Notes: generated by a model from the letters alone, not told the origin. A stretch of DNA of 64,000 nucleotides from Culex pipiens pallens (GCF_016801865.2 NC_068938.1:72811021-72875020); one strand, 5' to 3'; shown: positions 10,005 to 22,456, counted from the first letter of the stretch. Translations and numbers: made by a program.

Positions 10005-13000
10005 ATGGAAAGTGACAAGATGGAAATCTACGAATCGCTGATACGATGGCTCCGGGTGCTGCAGCTGTCCGCGCCCCACGACAACGAGAAAGACCTGAGT
10101 GACGGAGTGGCGCTGGCCCAGGCCCTGAACCAGATTGCGCCGGAAATGTTCAGCGACAGCTGGCTGAGCAAGATCAAGAGCGACGTTGGCCACAACTGGC
10201 GGCTGAAGGTGAGCAACCTGAAGAAGATCATCGAGGGCGTCTACGTGTACTATCAGGACATTTTGAGTCTGAACCTTGCGGAGGAGCTGCGCCCGGATGC
10301 GATGAAGATTGCGGAAAAGTGCGACGGATTTGAACTCGGCCGGTTGCTTCAGCTGATACTGGGTTGCGCCGTCAATTGTCTCGAGAAGCAAAAGTACATC
10401 ACGCAAATCATGGAGCTGGAAGAGTCCCTCCAGCGGAACATTATGGCCGCGCTGCAGGACATCGAGTACGTGTGGCAGGGTGCGTCACCGTCGCGGAACT
10501 CCATCAACGCGCCCAGCTTGGACGTGAAAACGCTGCAGGAAGACCGCGACAGCTTGGCCCAGAAGTGCCACGAAACGAACAAAAAGATGCTGATTTTGAT
10601 TGAGGAAAAGTCGGTTCTGCAGCAGGAAATCAGCAAGCTGCAGGTTATCATAGAGAGGTACGAGCACCCGAACCTGATTGGGGACGACGGAACGTCGCTG
10701 GGGCCAATCCAGCTGGGCTCGAGTCGGTACAACGACCTGCGCAAGGTGGTGGACGGGCTGAAGGACGAACTGCTGCAGGCGGAAACGGCGCGCGATGACC
10801 TGAAGATGAAGTCGGCCATGCAGGAGAAGGAAATCTCCGATCTGCAGGTCAAAATTGACGAGTTGCACGTGAGTATGGTGAAGTTTTTTGTTTCTTTGTT
10901 ATGGGAAGGCCCTTGGCGGGCAGGTCAAATCGACTTTTTACGGTACTTGGGTTTTATGCAGTGTGGAGAAAATTGAGCAACGCACTTAATTAGGTAATCG
11001 TTTTCACTTATTAATCCATGCTACATAATGCAAGCAACAGTGATTCGATTAAAACATTTCAGGTCGATGAATCCTGTACTATTTTAAACAGTGTTAAGGA
11101 GCTATTAGACTATGGCAAACGAACAAACAAACTCGCACTTTTTGTGACAGTTTGTCAAACTCGCAAACTTGTAATCTGCCAAACGTTCAAAAGTGCGAGT
11201 TTTTTTGTTCGTTTGTCATAGTCTAATACGTCCTTGAAAAATCTAGTCTCACCTTGAGTCTCACAGTCTATAGAATAGGGTTTCCAGAAAATTCGACGTT
11301 TAGACCACTTAAAAAACAGACCAACTCGGATCTACTAGCACCCTTCGACAAAGCTGAGGGAATTGATTTTCCTACAAGAATCTCACACTTGGACTGAAAC
11401 GATGTTTTTCCTCATACATTTTTGCAAATTTTTACTATACAAACTTCAACTATTAAGAGGCGACCTCTTAACCTTAATCGATTTGGCTCAAAAATTAAAC
11501 AGTTGAGAGCTCAAACGGAAAGTCGCCAAAACCTTAAGATATAAAATTGCTTCGAACTAGCTTCAATAAATTTTCTAGTACATGCTGTAGCTTTTCACGT
11601 GAAAAATAATCCCGAAACCTGTAATTCATTAAAAAAAACAAACGCCATGAGACACTTGACGTTTTACCTATTTCCGTCGAAGGCTGGCGAAAACCGAGCG
11701 AGAAGCGAAGGAGAGTTCTGGAGTTTTTTTTTTTTTTTGAAAAGGTCCTATAAACCAAATTTTCAGTGTGCTTTTTGGGTGTTTTTTAATACCCCTGACT
11801 CGAGGCTGTTTCAAAAACACCCAAAAAGCAAAAACTGGAAATTTGGTTTATTGGACCCTTAAAAAAAAAAACTCCAGAGTTCCTCTGGAAACGCTACGTT
11901 TTGTTAGGTTAATCCTAACTAATTGTTTCAAACAAATGTAGGCCGATAATAGAAATTGCGCGAGCAGCAGGGCATTCTCGTGAGACGAGAATAGACTTTG
12001 AAAATATTTTCGTAAAATGCTTGTATAAGTAATAAGAATAACTTTTGTTAAATGCCAATTAAACATAAATGTTCACAAAAATCTGCTCTACTGGTTGGTG
12101 TACTTGGTTTTAGTCAACTTCAAGGAATATCCAGATCATCGAGCATTGTTCAGACACCACCGCTTAGAGTTATCCCTATAAAACTTGATATTGTAATGTT
12201 TTCAACGTATAAACAAATATTTATTCCAGTCGGCAACGGCCGAAATTGCCCAGCTCAAGGACGAAATCGACATCCTCAAGGAAGCCAACGACAAGCTCAA
12301 GATATGCGAAACCCAGCTGCAGACGTACAAGAAGAAGCTGGAAGACTACAACGACCTGAAGAAGCAGATCAAGATGCTGGAGGAGCGCAGCGCCGAATAT
12401 CTCAAGCAAAACTCAGACTTCGAGGAGGAAGCGAAAAAATACGCCGGCCTAAAGGGCCAGGTCGAGCTGTACAAGAAGGAAATTCAAGATCTGCACGCGA
12501 AGCTCGACTCCGAGATGGGCAAAACGATGAAGACCGAGTTCGAGCACAATCAGCTGCAGGCCAAGCTGTCGGCGGTCCAGCGCGAGAAGGAAAACCTTCT
12601 GAGTGAGCGGGACGCACTGCGCGAGGCGTGCGACGAGCTCAAGTGTGGCCAGGCAGCGGAGGACTCGGAGAGTGGGCGGAACACCATGTCCAAGGAGCTG
12701 CACTCGAACGACGTGCGCGAGCGGATCGAGCGGCTGGAGCGGGAGAACAAGGCACTGCGCGAGGGCCAGGGCGGCCAGACGGCGCTGTCGGTGAGTTGGT
12801 GGGGTTTGACTCTTGATTTAAGGTTGGTAATTTGGGTTTTTTTCTTGTTTCAGCAACTTCTGGACGACGCTAACCAGCGTAACGACAAGCTGCGAGATCA
12901 GCTGAAATCGGCCAACCAGCGGATCATGCTGCTGAGCCAGAACCACAGCGACGAAATCAGCTCCAAGAGCGACATGGACATTCAGCTGAAGCAGGCCCTC

Positions 13001-13643
13001 GAGCTGAACGAGCAGCGATCGTCGCAGATTGACGAGGCTCAGTCGCAGATGGGCCAGCTGCAGGCCAAGATCGCGAATCTTGAGTCGGCCCTGGTGGCCA
13101 AGGAGCAGGACCTGCTGGCAGCCGACACGCGGTACAAAAAGTGCGTAGAAAAGGCGAAGGAGGTCATCAAGACGCTTGATCCGCGGGCCGTCAATGGTAA
13201 GATCCTCTAGGTTTGTATACTTTGTCACCTTTTCTTCCAACACCCAAATTGCTAACAAACGCTCTGTTTTGAAACGACTAATCGCATGCTTGAAAACCTC
13301 AACCACGACTTCAAACAATAACCGCAGTACCTTTTCCGCAGAAGCCCTCCTCCTGGAGAAGCCGCCCCAGCAGGACGGCTCGGAAGGCTCGTCGACGACG
13401 GGCGGCGGTGACGCGTCCACCCTGACCGCGGCCTCCGCCTCCTCCTCGTCCGCCCGGGCCCCGATGGGCGTCCAGGAGGAGCAGCTGATCGCGACGGCCT
13501 TCTACCGGCTCGGGATGACCTGCCAGCGGGAGGCGGTCGATTCGAGGCTCGCCCTGCTAAGCGGACCCGGCCAGAGCTTCCTCTCTAGGCAGCGGCAGCC
13601 GGCGCCACGCAAGCCGATGAACATGAGCTACGCCAAGAAGTAG
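10005..13643 (+). CDS. hook: Hook homologue, dynein-dynactin cargo adaptor
   Basis: Cytoplasmic coiled-coil protein linking endosomal cargo to microtubule motors; in flies Hook acts in endosome maturation. Four exons, 10005-10868, 12230-12790, 12854-13196 and 13342-13643, join in frame to 689 codons plus TAG, close to Drosophila Hook (679 aa, from memory). Residues 1 to about 160 form the N-terminal Hook domain ([51 protein letters not shown]). Residues from about 165 to 600 are heptad-rich coiled coil ([19 protein letters not shown]). The tail has [20 protein letters not shown], then a basic end ([10 protein letters not shown]). The start ATG at 10005 is the first in frame; MEIYESL six codons on is an alternative. 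Introns: 1361 nt (with two MITEs), 63 and 145 nt. Identity is secure; the exon-4 acceptor was chosen for frame. Confidence 0.95.
11105..11226. mobile_element. MITE, TTAGACTATG termini, TA duplication
   Basis: About 40 bp at each end are inverted with two mismatches (TTAGACTATGGCAAACGAAC at the left). TA dinucleotides flank both ends, as for Tc1/mariner-type insertions. It lies in hook intron 1. Confidence 0.88.
11713..11882. mobile_element. Small foldback MITE, 'TTCTGGAG' family
   Basis: Ends GTTCTGGAG / CTCCAGAGTTC; arms carry CTTTTTGGGTGTTTTT and its complement. Same layout as 1300-1468. Inside hook intron 1, in the opposite phase of its T/A runs. Confidence 0.78.
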
Positions 13644-13945
13644 ATGACGTTAGGACGCCGAAGGCATTCACAGGTGGTGCCTTAAAGGAGACGACAAACT
13701 CGAAATGGCTAAACTGGAAAACTGGATTTATGTTTGCTTGTATTGACGAAAACTAACAAAAAAAAAAATCGACAAAATAGCTTCTATCGACGGTACTGTG
13801 TTAGAAGATGGATCGTTTTGCTAAAATCATTGCACGATTAGTTTTATTTATTATTTATATACACTGACTACTTTATAGTGATAATTTATGACTATTCCCT
13901 TATTATATTTTGAAAATAAAGTGTTCAAGCTGCAAAAAAACTTAA
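13644..13945 (+). terminator. hook 3' UTR and poly(A) signal
   Basis: Short AT-rich 3' UTR. AATAAA at 13915-13920, followed by GTGTTCAAGCTG, gives a likely cleavage site near 13935-13945. Confidence 0.75.
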
Positions 13946-14107
13946 AACTGTTTTATTTTTAGGCAGGGCCGTGCACAGGATTTTTGAAAGGGGCGCATGG
14001 GGTGCTTGTTTAGATTGCGAAAGGGCGCTAACAGTCAATCTTTAAACGCGTTAATTCGGAGTTTGAGCGAAATTGAGATTTTTGCGCAAATGAGAGTTTT
14101 GGCGTAA

Positions 14108-14275
14108 GGGGCCATCCATAAACCACGTGTACAATTAAGAGGGGGGGGGGGGTATGGCGATTGTCCACGGTCCATCATACAAAAAAGTTTTTTTGTATGG
14201 GCAATTGTCCACGAGGGGGGGGGGGGGGGTTCGAGATTACCAAAAAAGTGTCCACGTGGTTTATGGATGGTCCCT
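14108..14275. mobile_element. MITE, 'ACCACGTGG' family, with G-runs
   Basis: Ends GGGCCATCCATAAACCACGT and ACGTGGTTTATGGATGGTCC are inverted. The arms contain TTGTCCACG and long G runs. Related copies are at 47251-47364 and 63522-63675. Confidence 0.8.
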
Positions 14276-16490
14276 AAATCGGAAGAGGGATGGGCCCTTC
14301 ACTTGTGGAGCGTAAAACGGGGTTTTAGTGAAGAAGTGTAGCAGTAATTGCTCAAAAAAAGTTTTCATAAGTGTTCTTTTTTTAATATTAAGAGTAGTTC
14401 TCTACGATTTCGCAATTTTTTTCATGATTTTTAACTTTTCATTTTTTTGATTTGGATGAAACTTTGCCACTCACCATGCATTTCCTATGTCAAAAGAAGC
14501 AATTTTGCATCATTCGTTTTTCTATACAAATGTCCATACAATTCTGGGGGCTGGTCATATTAAATTTATATGCAAATGAATGAATTTCTATATCTTGACA
14601 AGGGATTTTCTGATTGATTTGGTGTCTTGGGTAAAGCAAAAAATCCGATTTTTAATGTTTCAGCGGACTAAAAAAGACATCTTCGGAGCTTTAGTAATGG
14701 TGCAAAATCTGGTTCAGGAGATATGATTTTTTTGAAGAAAAAAAAACGAAAAAGTGGATAAAAATGATTGAAGTAATTTTGTTAACAAAATGTACCGTTT
14801 TCATTTAAAGCTAATTTTAGGACTGCATTTTCAATTTATTTTGGTTTCTTTTTATTTTGAAATAATACTTCTGGAATTTAAAGTACCCCTAAAACATATT
14901 TTTGAGGAGCCAAGAAAATTTTGTACAATTGTCTCCCTGAAACTTTCAAATCGAGCAATTTGTTTCTGAGATACACAATCTCAAAGAAATCAAATCGATG
15001 AACTTAATTTTTTTAAGTGTTAACCCTTTGCTGCCCAAATTATTTCGATTTTTTTAATTTTTACCTTGTCATTATGAGCAACTTTTGTTCTACGAAAAAC
15101 TTTACTCCTCTTTTTTTATGTTGTTTTTGTTTCATTTTTATTTTTTATATTTGCATTTATCTTGTTTAGTTGATATTTGTTTTTGGTAGTATTTGACCTA
15201 TTCTAGCACCTAATTTGTCATGTTTTTTACAGCTAACTTTTCATTATTTTTTGAATGTTTTTTATTTTTTTTTACTCTAGAACAAACTATTATCATTTAA
15301 ATTGTTAAAAAATGCTTAGATGTATAGTTTGAGACAATAGAAAAAAAGTACAGAAAATATTAGTGAAAAACACAGCCAAGAAAAACAACAATTTTTTAAA
15401 ACATTGGTAAAGTCACATAAAACAAGTCACACGTTCAACCCTAAAATTTTTCCAAATTTTAAGAGTTCTTCTTTCCAATGCTTTTTAAAGGTCGAAAATT
15501 GGTTAAAAATTGATTTTTGGCGAATTATTAGATCGATCCCCGTCTAGAGGTGGGGTTGGATTGTAGCTGGATAAACTGAAAGTGTTCAACTGATCATAAC
15601 TCGGAAACTACTGGTCCGATTTTCAATCAACTTTTCTTTGCATTCTTTTGTTTTTCCATACAAGTCTCTTTACAATTTTGAGGGCTGGAATGGGTATGTA
15701 AACGTATGAAATTTTGTACCTTTGGACGGAATTTTCTGAAAATCTGAAAAATTAGATAAGAAACTTCATTTTTGGGTCAAACATTTGTAACAGACTTTTG
15801 AGTATAAAAAATGAAAAAAGATAATTTTGAATATATTTCTATCGATTCCTTGACTTTTTCTAAGAAACGTCCTAGAAAATCGAAAAAAGTAACAAAGTTG
15901 CTACAGGAAACAAAGATATAATTCGATTTACTCCAGAAAATGTTCCGAAAAGGCACCTCTCTCATAAACAAAATTTAAAAAATGATAAAATAATTAACAT
16001 ATTACAAAAAAACTATCAACGCCTGAAAAGCACCATAGAAATGATGAAAATATTTTGAAAATCAGATTTCACAGAAAGTTTCACAACACGTAAAAAAAAT
16101 CAAAAAAAAGTTAGCTTAAGCAACATAAAAATGATAAAAAGTTGCGCCTTGTGATGAAATAAAAATGTTAAATAAAACAATTTGACTACTTTTTGAAAAT
16201 AAAATTTCACTAGAGGTGCCCTCATGACAAAATAAAAAAATTAAAAAAGTAGAGCAACATAAAAAAAGATCAAAGATATTTTGAAAATAGGATTTTACCA
16301 GCGGCGTTTTGTTAAAATAAAAACAAAATAAAATTATTTGACTATCGGCGCTCCTCAAGCTATAAAGACTGTTCAAAATTAGTCAAACAAAGTTTGCCAA
16401 CCGGCGCAAAAAATTGTTGTAGCTAGAACGCTAAACAGAATTTTTATTTTTTTATGTTACCGTACGCCAAACTTTGTTTGGCTCTTAATA
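14276..16490. repeat. AT-rich intergenic DNA with diverged interspersed repeats
   Basis: No coding potential. 14440-14650 and 15600-15730 are diverged relatives of the family at 51831-53795 (TTTTGCATCATT, TCCATACAA, GATTTGGTGTCTT). 15040-15320 matches 8640-8890. The rest is low-complexity A/T. Confidence 0.6.
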
Positions 16491-16494
16491 AACA

Positions 16495-18545
16495 GTCTTT
16501 ATGTTGCTAGAGGGGCGTCGATAGTCAAACTTTTTTTTTGTTGAATGTTTTAATTTTGTCATAATAGCGTTTCCAGTAAAATCTTATTTTTAAAATATTT
16601 TTATCATTTTTAAGCTGCTTTGGGCACCGATTATTCAACTTTTTTATTCAATATTTTTACCAATTTTTTCCCCACTCATAAGGGCGCCTCCAGTAAAACT
16701 TACATATTGATAATTTACATAAAAATGTTTACGTCATTGGGGCGCTCCCATTCCATTTTCCATATCGAGAATTTGCATGATTTTTTTAATTCGTAGGGGC
16801 GCCTCCAGTAAATTTTTTTTATTGCATATTCATATTGAAAAAAAATAAGTCTTTGGGGCGCGTCCAGTTAATTTTTCATAATTTTCATGAAAATGTTTTA
16901 GTCATAGGGGCGCCTCCAGTCATTTTTTTCATATCATGAATCTGCATGATTTTTTTAAGTCATAAGGGCGCCTCCAGTTAAATTTTTCATATCGAGAATT
17001 TGCATGATTTTTTTTAAGACGTAGGGACGCTTCCAGCCAAATTTTTATATTGCATATTCTGCCGTTCTACGCATAATTGTCCCATGTCATTTTTGGACGA
17101 TTTTGACTTTTTGACATTTTTAAGTTTAGTTTGTCGTATACTTTTAGAAAAACACATAAAATCTAGTACTTTGTTCAGAAACTCATCAAAAACAACACCA
17201 AGTCTGTTTGTCCCATCGTTACACTTCTATGCATAATTGTCCCACGAAGTATTTTCTCTCATAGAATCATTAGTTTTACTAAGCATTATGACTTGTTTAC
17301 CTATTGTATAGCAAGAGGATCATAAATAAGAGTGATAAACTACTAACTGGGGCGATTAGGGACACATAGGACGGATAGGAACCCACGGGACAATTATGCG
17401 TAGAAACACAGAAATCGGTCGAAAAATTTCAACAGCGTTTTTCTCAATTGCACTTTTTTGAACATGGGACAATTATGCGTAGAACGGCAGTATTCGTATT
17501 GAAAAAAAAATAAGTCTTAGGGGCGAGTCCAGTTAAATTTTCATAATTTTTATAAAAATCTGGTAGTCATAGGGGCGCCTCCAGTCAATTTTTTTGTATC
17601 GAGAATTTGCATGTTTTTTTTAAGTTATAAGGGCGCCTCCAGTCAAATTTTCATAACAAAATTTGTATGATTTTTTTAAAGTCGTAGGGGCGCCTCCATT
17701 CAATTTTTCATATCAAGAATTTGCATGATTTTTTTAAGTCTTAGGGGCGCGTCCAGTTAAATTTTTATAAAAAATTTTTTAGTCATTTGGGCGCCTCCAG
17801 TCAAATTTTCATAAAAATCTGGTAGTCATAGGGGCGCCTCCAGTAAAATTTTTCATATCTAGAATTTGCATGATTTTTTTAAGTCATGAGAGCGCCTCCA
17901 GTCAAATTTTCATAACAAAATTTGTATGATTTTTTTAAAGTCATAGGGGCGCCTCCATTTAATTTTTCATATCGAGAATTTGCATGATTTTTTCAAGTCG
18001 TAGGGGCGCCTCCAGTCAAATTTTTATATTGCATTTTCGTATTGAAAAAATTAAGTCTTAGGGGCGCGTCCAGTTAAATTTTCATAATTTTCATAAAAAT
18101 GTTTTAGTCATTATGGCGCCTCCAGTCAAATTTTTTATATCGAGAATTTGCATTATTTTTTTAAGACGTTGGGACGCCTTCAGCCAAATTTTTATATTGC
18201 ATGTTCGTATTGAAAAAAATTAAGTCTTAGGGGCGCCTACAGTTAAATTTTAATAATTTTCATAAAAATGTTTTAGTCATTAGGGCGCCTCCATTCAATT
18301 TTTCATATCGAGAATTTGCATGATTTTTTTAAGTCGTAGGGGCGCCTTCAATCAAATTTTTATATTGCATATTTTCGCATTGAAAAAAAAAATAAGTTTT
18401 AGGGGCGCTTCCAGTCAAATTTTTATATCGCATATTCGTATTGAAAAAAATTAAGTCTTAGGGGCTCGTCCAGTTAAATTTTCATAATTTTTATAAAAAT
18501 CTGGTAGTCATAGGGGCGCCTCCAGTCAAATTTTTCATATCGATT
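16495..18545. repeat. Minisatellite with core GGGCGCCTCCAGT
   Basis: About 25-30 units of roughly 55-65 bp repeat the theme GGGCGCCTCCAGTCAAATTT, then TCATATCGAGAATTTGCATG and a T-run. Two alternating variants exist, one with CATATCGAGAATTTGCATG and one with TATTGCATATTCGTATTG. A MITE interrupts the array at 17059-17490. A two-unit reverse-strand fragment lies at 48492-48590. Confidence 0.9.
17059..17490. mobile_element. MITE with CTGCCG ends and TATT duplication, inside the minisatellite
   Basis: The terminal 29 bp at each end are perfect inverted repeats (left start CTGCCGTTCTACGCATAATT). TATT flanks both sides (17055-17058, 17491-17494). The motif GCATAATTGTCCCA also appears internally near 17233 and, inverted, near 17389. 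Unfilled array units nearby show the pre-insertion sequence. Confidence 0.92.
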
Positions 18546-19850
18546 TGAAAAAAGAAAAAAAACTCTTTGGCATTTCAGTAACATAGCTAAAAAAAACACA
18601 TGTTTTGGTCAGCTAACTCAGATATTGTTGTAAAAATACTGGAACAGTTGAATGCTTAGTAATCGATAATATTTTTAAAAGCGATAATTTTTTAGAGATT
18701 TGTACTCTGCCCACCATTGAAAAAACGGCTAATATCCACTTTTGGCAAAAACGAGATATTAGCACCAGGTGGTAGAGGACGTTCCAACGCATCTTCTGGA
18801 ACTTGAATTTTACTGAAATAGTGTCTAGACTTGGCTGCCGATGCGAAAAACCAAACGGCTAATATGCCACTCTTATGGGAAATTTCCTTGACGGAGATTT
18901 TGTGTCAAACACTAAAACGCGTTTTTCTCGGAATACTTGATTTGGCATAATAGCCGAATTTTCAATTATGGGCAGTACTATTTTTATTTTTTGTATTTTT
19001 TTTACTAGGCTCAAACCTTGTGTGGGCACGATGTATTTTTTCGAGAACATTAAGATAAAAAATTCGGCAAGTCTGATAACTATTTGGCACCATGAAAGAA
19101 GGGCTCTTTCCCAACATTTTGCGGGGTCCGGCGAAATTTTTTTTACGGTTTTTTCTCGATTTCATAGGACTTTTCTTCGGAAAAGTCGATGGAAATCGAT
19201 GGGTACAAGTTCATATCCAATTTCTTATGAATGTGCCTCAAGAGACTCTAATTTACATATGACCTCAAATAAAAAGTTTCCAACAAATTTACCAGACTTT
19301 TAGCTTTCTTTGAAATAACCCCGAAATCCAAGCTAGAAACCTCAAAACGACCAAATAAAAATCGTTTCTTTCTACAATACGTAATGAAAATACAGCAACA
19401 GATTGCCCAGATACAAATTCGAGCTTAAAACATTGCTAAAGTTATATAAAAATCACCAAAAAATGTTTTACTCTGTATCATTTTTTTTTTTTCGTTTTAG
19501 TCCGTATCCATACCTGCAACTTTGCCGAAGACACCAAATCGATCATAAAATTCCTTCAAAGGATACAGATTTTTTTTTAATTTTCATGCATCATTTTTGT
19601 ATGGACATCTGCTAAATTTGTATGGAAAATTATATGGACAAACTAATGATGCAAAATGGCTTCTTTGGGCATACCGAAGGCACCAGAAAAGTTTCAGCCG
19701 GATTAAAAAATACAAAAATTAAAATTGAAGAAAAAATACCGATTTCGTAGAGAATTGCTCAATGGCCGAATTTTCAAACACTCTGAACTGAAAAGGATTT
19801 TCGTTTAAGTTCTATAAAAGCCGTCCGCCTCGCATTGAGTAGTGCAAAAT
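18546..19850. repeat. AT-rich intergenic DNA before the C1orf50-like gene
   Basis: No gene seen. 18720-18880 contains an inverted pair around AACGGCTAATAT. 19480-19770 is a diverged copy of the family at 51831-53795, ending TTCGTAGAGAATTGCTCA. Confidence 0.55.
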
Positions 19851-19861
19851 ATGTAGTTTGA

Positions 19862-19867
19862 TTTATT
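19862..19867 (-). terminator. Poly(A) signal of the C1orf50-like gene
   Basis: AATAAA on the minus strand, about 31 nt downstream of the TAG stop, gives a very short 3' UTR. Confidence 0.7.
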
Positions 19868-19897
19868 ATAGTACATTATGCTAGCAATTACTACCAT

Positions 19898-20494
19898 CTA
19901 GCTCTCCATCTTCTCGTCGGCGGCGCTAACCTTGTCCAACGAAAGCAGATTGGCCCGCTTCGAGGCGGAACTTTCCAGCAGCTGGCGGGCCCACTGCAAA
20001 CTGTCGCTTACCTGCTGTAATCGTTCAATGGGCGTCCAGGTAAGGTCGTGCTCCAGCCTATAACTGCCGACATAAATTTGTGTCGTCGAATTGCTGCCCC
20101 ACTCCTCCGGCGAGAGCATACTGAAGTACGTCTGGCCGCTGTCCCGCCGGTACAGGTGGTAGATGTGGCCCGGGATCTTCTTAAAGTTGCACGCCGCGTG
20201 GTGCAGCTCCTGGGCCGCTTGCGTCTCTTCCAGAATCTTCCGAGCCTGCTCCTGAAGGAATTTAACCTGCTCGGCGATCACCAACAGCTTCGCGCAGGCA
20301 TTGTTCTCCACCTGAATGTCCGCCGATTGAATGTCCTTCGCCAACTGCACAATGTCCTCGGCCTCGCGACGGCCACTCCGGTACATCGACACGATCTGAG
20401 TTCCGTTCGGGCACGGGTTGCGCTCCACCAGCGTGACCTTGGCCATCGCGTCCTGATACTCTTCTGGCGTCGCCGAAGAAGACATTCTTTTCAT
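19898..20494 (-). CDS. C1orf50-like protein, DUF2452 family
   Basis: Single-exon gene of 198 codons, about the length of human C1orf50 (199 aa, from memory). Family function is not well established. Family-typical segments: ACAKLLVIAEQVKFLQEQAR (about residues 72-91), HHAACNFKKIPGHIYHLYRR (about 105-124), SGQTYFSMLSPEEWG, YVGSYRLEHDLTWTPIE, then a short acidic tail. The ATG at 20494 was chosen as the first in the frame; a second ATG at 20485 (MSSSATPEE) also fits. Upstream the frame stays open to 20575 without an ATG. The nearest + strand gene, hook, ends 6 kb away, so there is no shared promoter. A foldback element begins about 320 bp upstream of the start. No signal peptide or membrane segment is evident. 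Confidence 0.88.
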   Translation of the reverse strand: MKRMSSSATPEEYQDAMAKVTLVERNPCPNGTQIVSMYRSGRREAEDIVQLAKDIQSADIQVENNACAKLLVIAEQVKFLQEQARKILEETQAAQELHHAACNFKKIPGHIYHLYRRDSGQTYFSMLSPEEWGSNSTTQIYVGSYRLEHDLTWTPIERLQQVSDSLQWARQLLESSASKRANLLSLDKVSAADEKMES

Positions 20495-20814
20495 TATCCG
20501 CGCGCGCACTCTCAAGTACAGGTCGTCACTATCATCCACCCGGGAGATGAACTTTGTTATCAGCGCGAGAAGCAAAATAACTTATTACGCACGATCACGA
20601 AACTTATTGCGAAATACGGACCAAAAACGGAAGGAATCAAAAATTTTGGGACAGAACGCGGGTCAAACAGCAACAAACTTTTTTTTTGTTTACTGAGAGA
20701 ACTGTCAAACTTCACGGCTGTTTTATTCTACCAGAAGGGGTCGTCCGAATATGACGGGAAGAGCTGCTCGATTCGAGTAGTTTGTGAGAACAGTTGATTT
20801 CTGGAGTTTTTTTT

Positions 20815-22456
20815 ATCCAGGTTTTTAACAATATGGACGAATACCGAAGGTATCGCTTGTAACGGTACGGGGGTACTGTCAAATCATTTTTATAACGCAC
20901 GCTCACGTCACGTCATTCTTGAACTCCTGTCAAAAATTTTCACCAATATGGCGTCACACATTTTTGCTTCCGCACCATCCGCACACAACAAAACATTTTC
21001 TGCTGCTGCCCGGAATATTTTCGAGACAAAGTAGCGTTTCTCTCCGAAAGCCGCTGGCCAGGAGCAACCCGAGACAGATCCGCTGGCCGGAACCAAGTTC
21101 GTGTGACCATAGTGCCAGAAATAAACCCGAGAAGCTCGTGAAAATCCTCTGCTTCCTGTTAACCGTCAGCCAGAACCGTGTCCATGGCTAAGAGAACATC
21201 CGGGGCAACATTCACTAGCAGCTGCCGGTAGAAACGGTGTTGTCCCGGGTGTTTTTCTTAGCCACGGACAAAGTTCCGGCTAATACTTCTATCGCGAGTT
21301 TCTTTCTGGCGGCCTAACTCGTTTATTTTTCTGGTTCTTGGGTTTTCGGCCAGTAGGTTCTTGATGTGGTGTTTCCTCGAGATTTTTCCCACTTCGTTGC
21401 ACATTCTATTCGCCGGTGGGTTGGGGGTCTACCAACCCACACCCTGGTTGATCGAAAGAGCGGTCTGCAGCTAGAAAACACCCGGTGGGCCGCCCGTTAA
21501 TGTCAAATATTTTCACCGACATGGCGAAGAAGCGAAATAAAAACAAATTTCCTCAAACATTTTTCCACTGTTCCACTGAACCCGCTAACTATCTTGATCC
21601 CATCTAGCGGAACCCTTGGGATTTGTATTCGCATTTCCTGGTCCATCTTCCAAAAGCTGTTCCCATTCCGTAAGGAACACACCATCTCGAGTTTAAGGTT
21701 ATGCTGCACTTAATTTTATGCGGGGAGAGGAACCGTACTTTTACGAGATGTTTTCTTCCGGCACAGAACAAGATCAGTGTCCGTAACACCAAAGAGCATC
21801 CGAGACTAAACGTTTCTGCCGGATGGCTGCTGCAGGGAACAAAGTAGCGCTCGCTGAAGAGTGACAAAAATCTCCAGAAAACACCACAGAAAGAACCTAC
21901 TGGCCGGAAACCCGAGATCCAGAAAAATACACGATTTAGAACGCCAGAAAGAAACTCGCGACAGAACTGTTAACCAGAACCGTATCCGTGGCTAAGAAAA
22001 ACACCCGGGACAACACCGTTTCTACCGGCAGCTGCTACCCAAAACAAACAGGTTCTGTTTAGTGAATGTTGCCTCGGATGTTTTTCTTAACCACGGACAC
22101 GGTTCCGGCTGGCGGTTAGCAGGAAGCAGAGGATTTTTTACGAGCCTCTCGGGTTTATTTCTGGCACTATGGTCACACGAACTTGGTTCCGGCTAGCGGA
22201 TCTGTCTCGGGTTGCTCCTGGCCAGCGGCTTTCGGAGAGAAACGCTACTTTGTCTCGAAAATATTCCGGGCAGCAGCAGAAAATGTTTTGTTGTGCGCAG
22301 ATGGTGCGGAAGCAAAAATGTGTGACGCCGAAAATGTTTGACAAGAGTTCAAGAATGACGTGACGTGAGCGTGCGTTACAAAATTGATTTGACAGAACCC
22401 CCGTACCGTTACAAGCGTTACCTTCGGTATTCGTCCATGTTGTTAAAAACCTGGAT
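20815..22456. mobile_element. Large foldback element with about 590-bp imperfect arms
   Basis: ATCCAGGTTTTTAAC at the left pairs with GTTAAAAACCTGGAT at the right. Inward, the arms (about 20815-21405 and 21870-22456) stay complementary through CCGTACCGTTACAAGCG, a GTGACGTGAGC-type block and GGCCAGGAGCAACC. A roughly 460-bp central segment separates them. No transposase is visible. It lies upstream of the C1orf50-like gene. Confidence 0.85.

Noticed and set aside
10349..10852. Long minus-strand open frames opposite hook exon 1
   Set aside because: Antisense shadows of a GC-rich coding exon; the plus-strand frame is a clear Hook protein.
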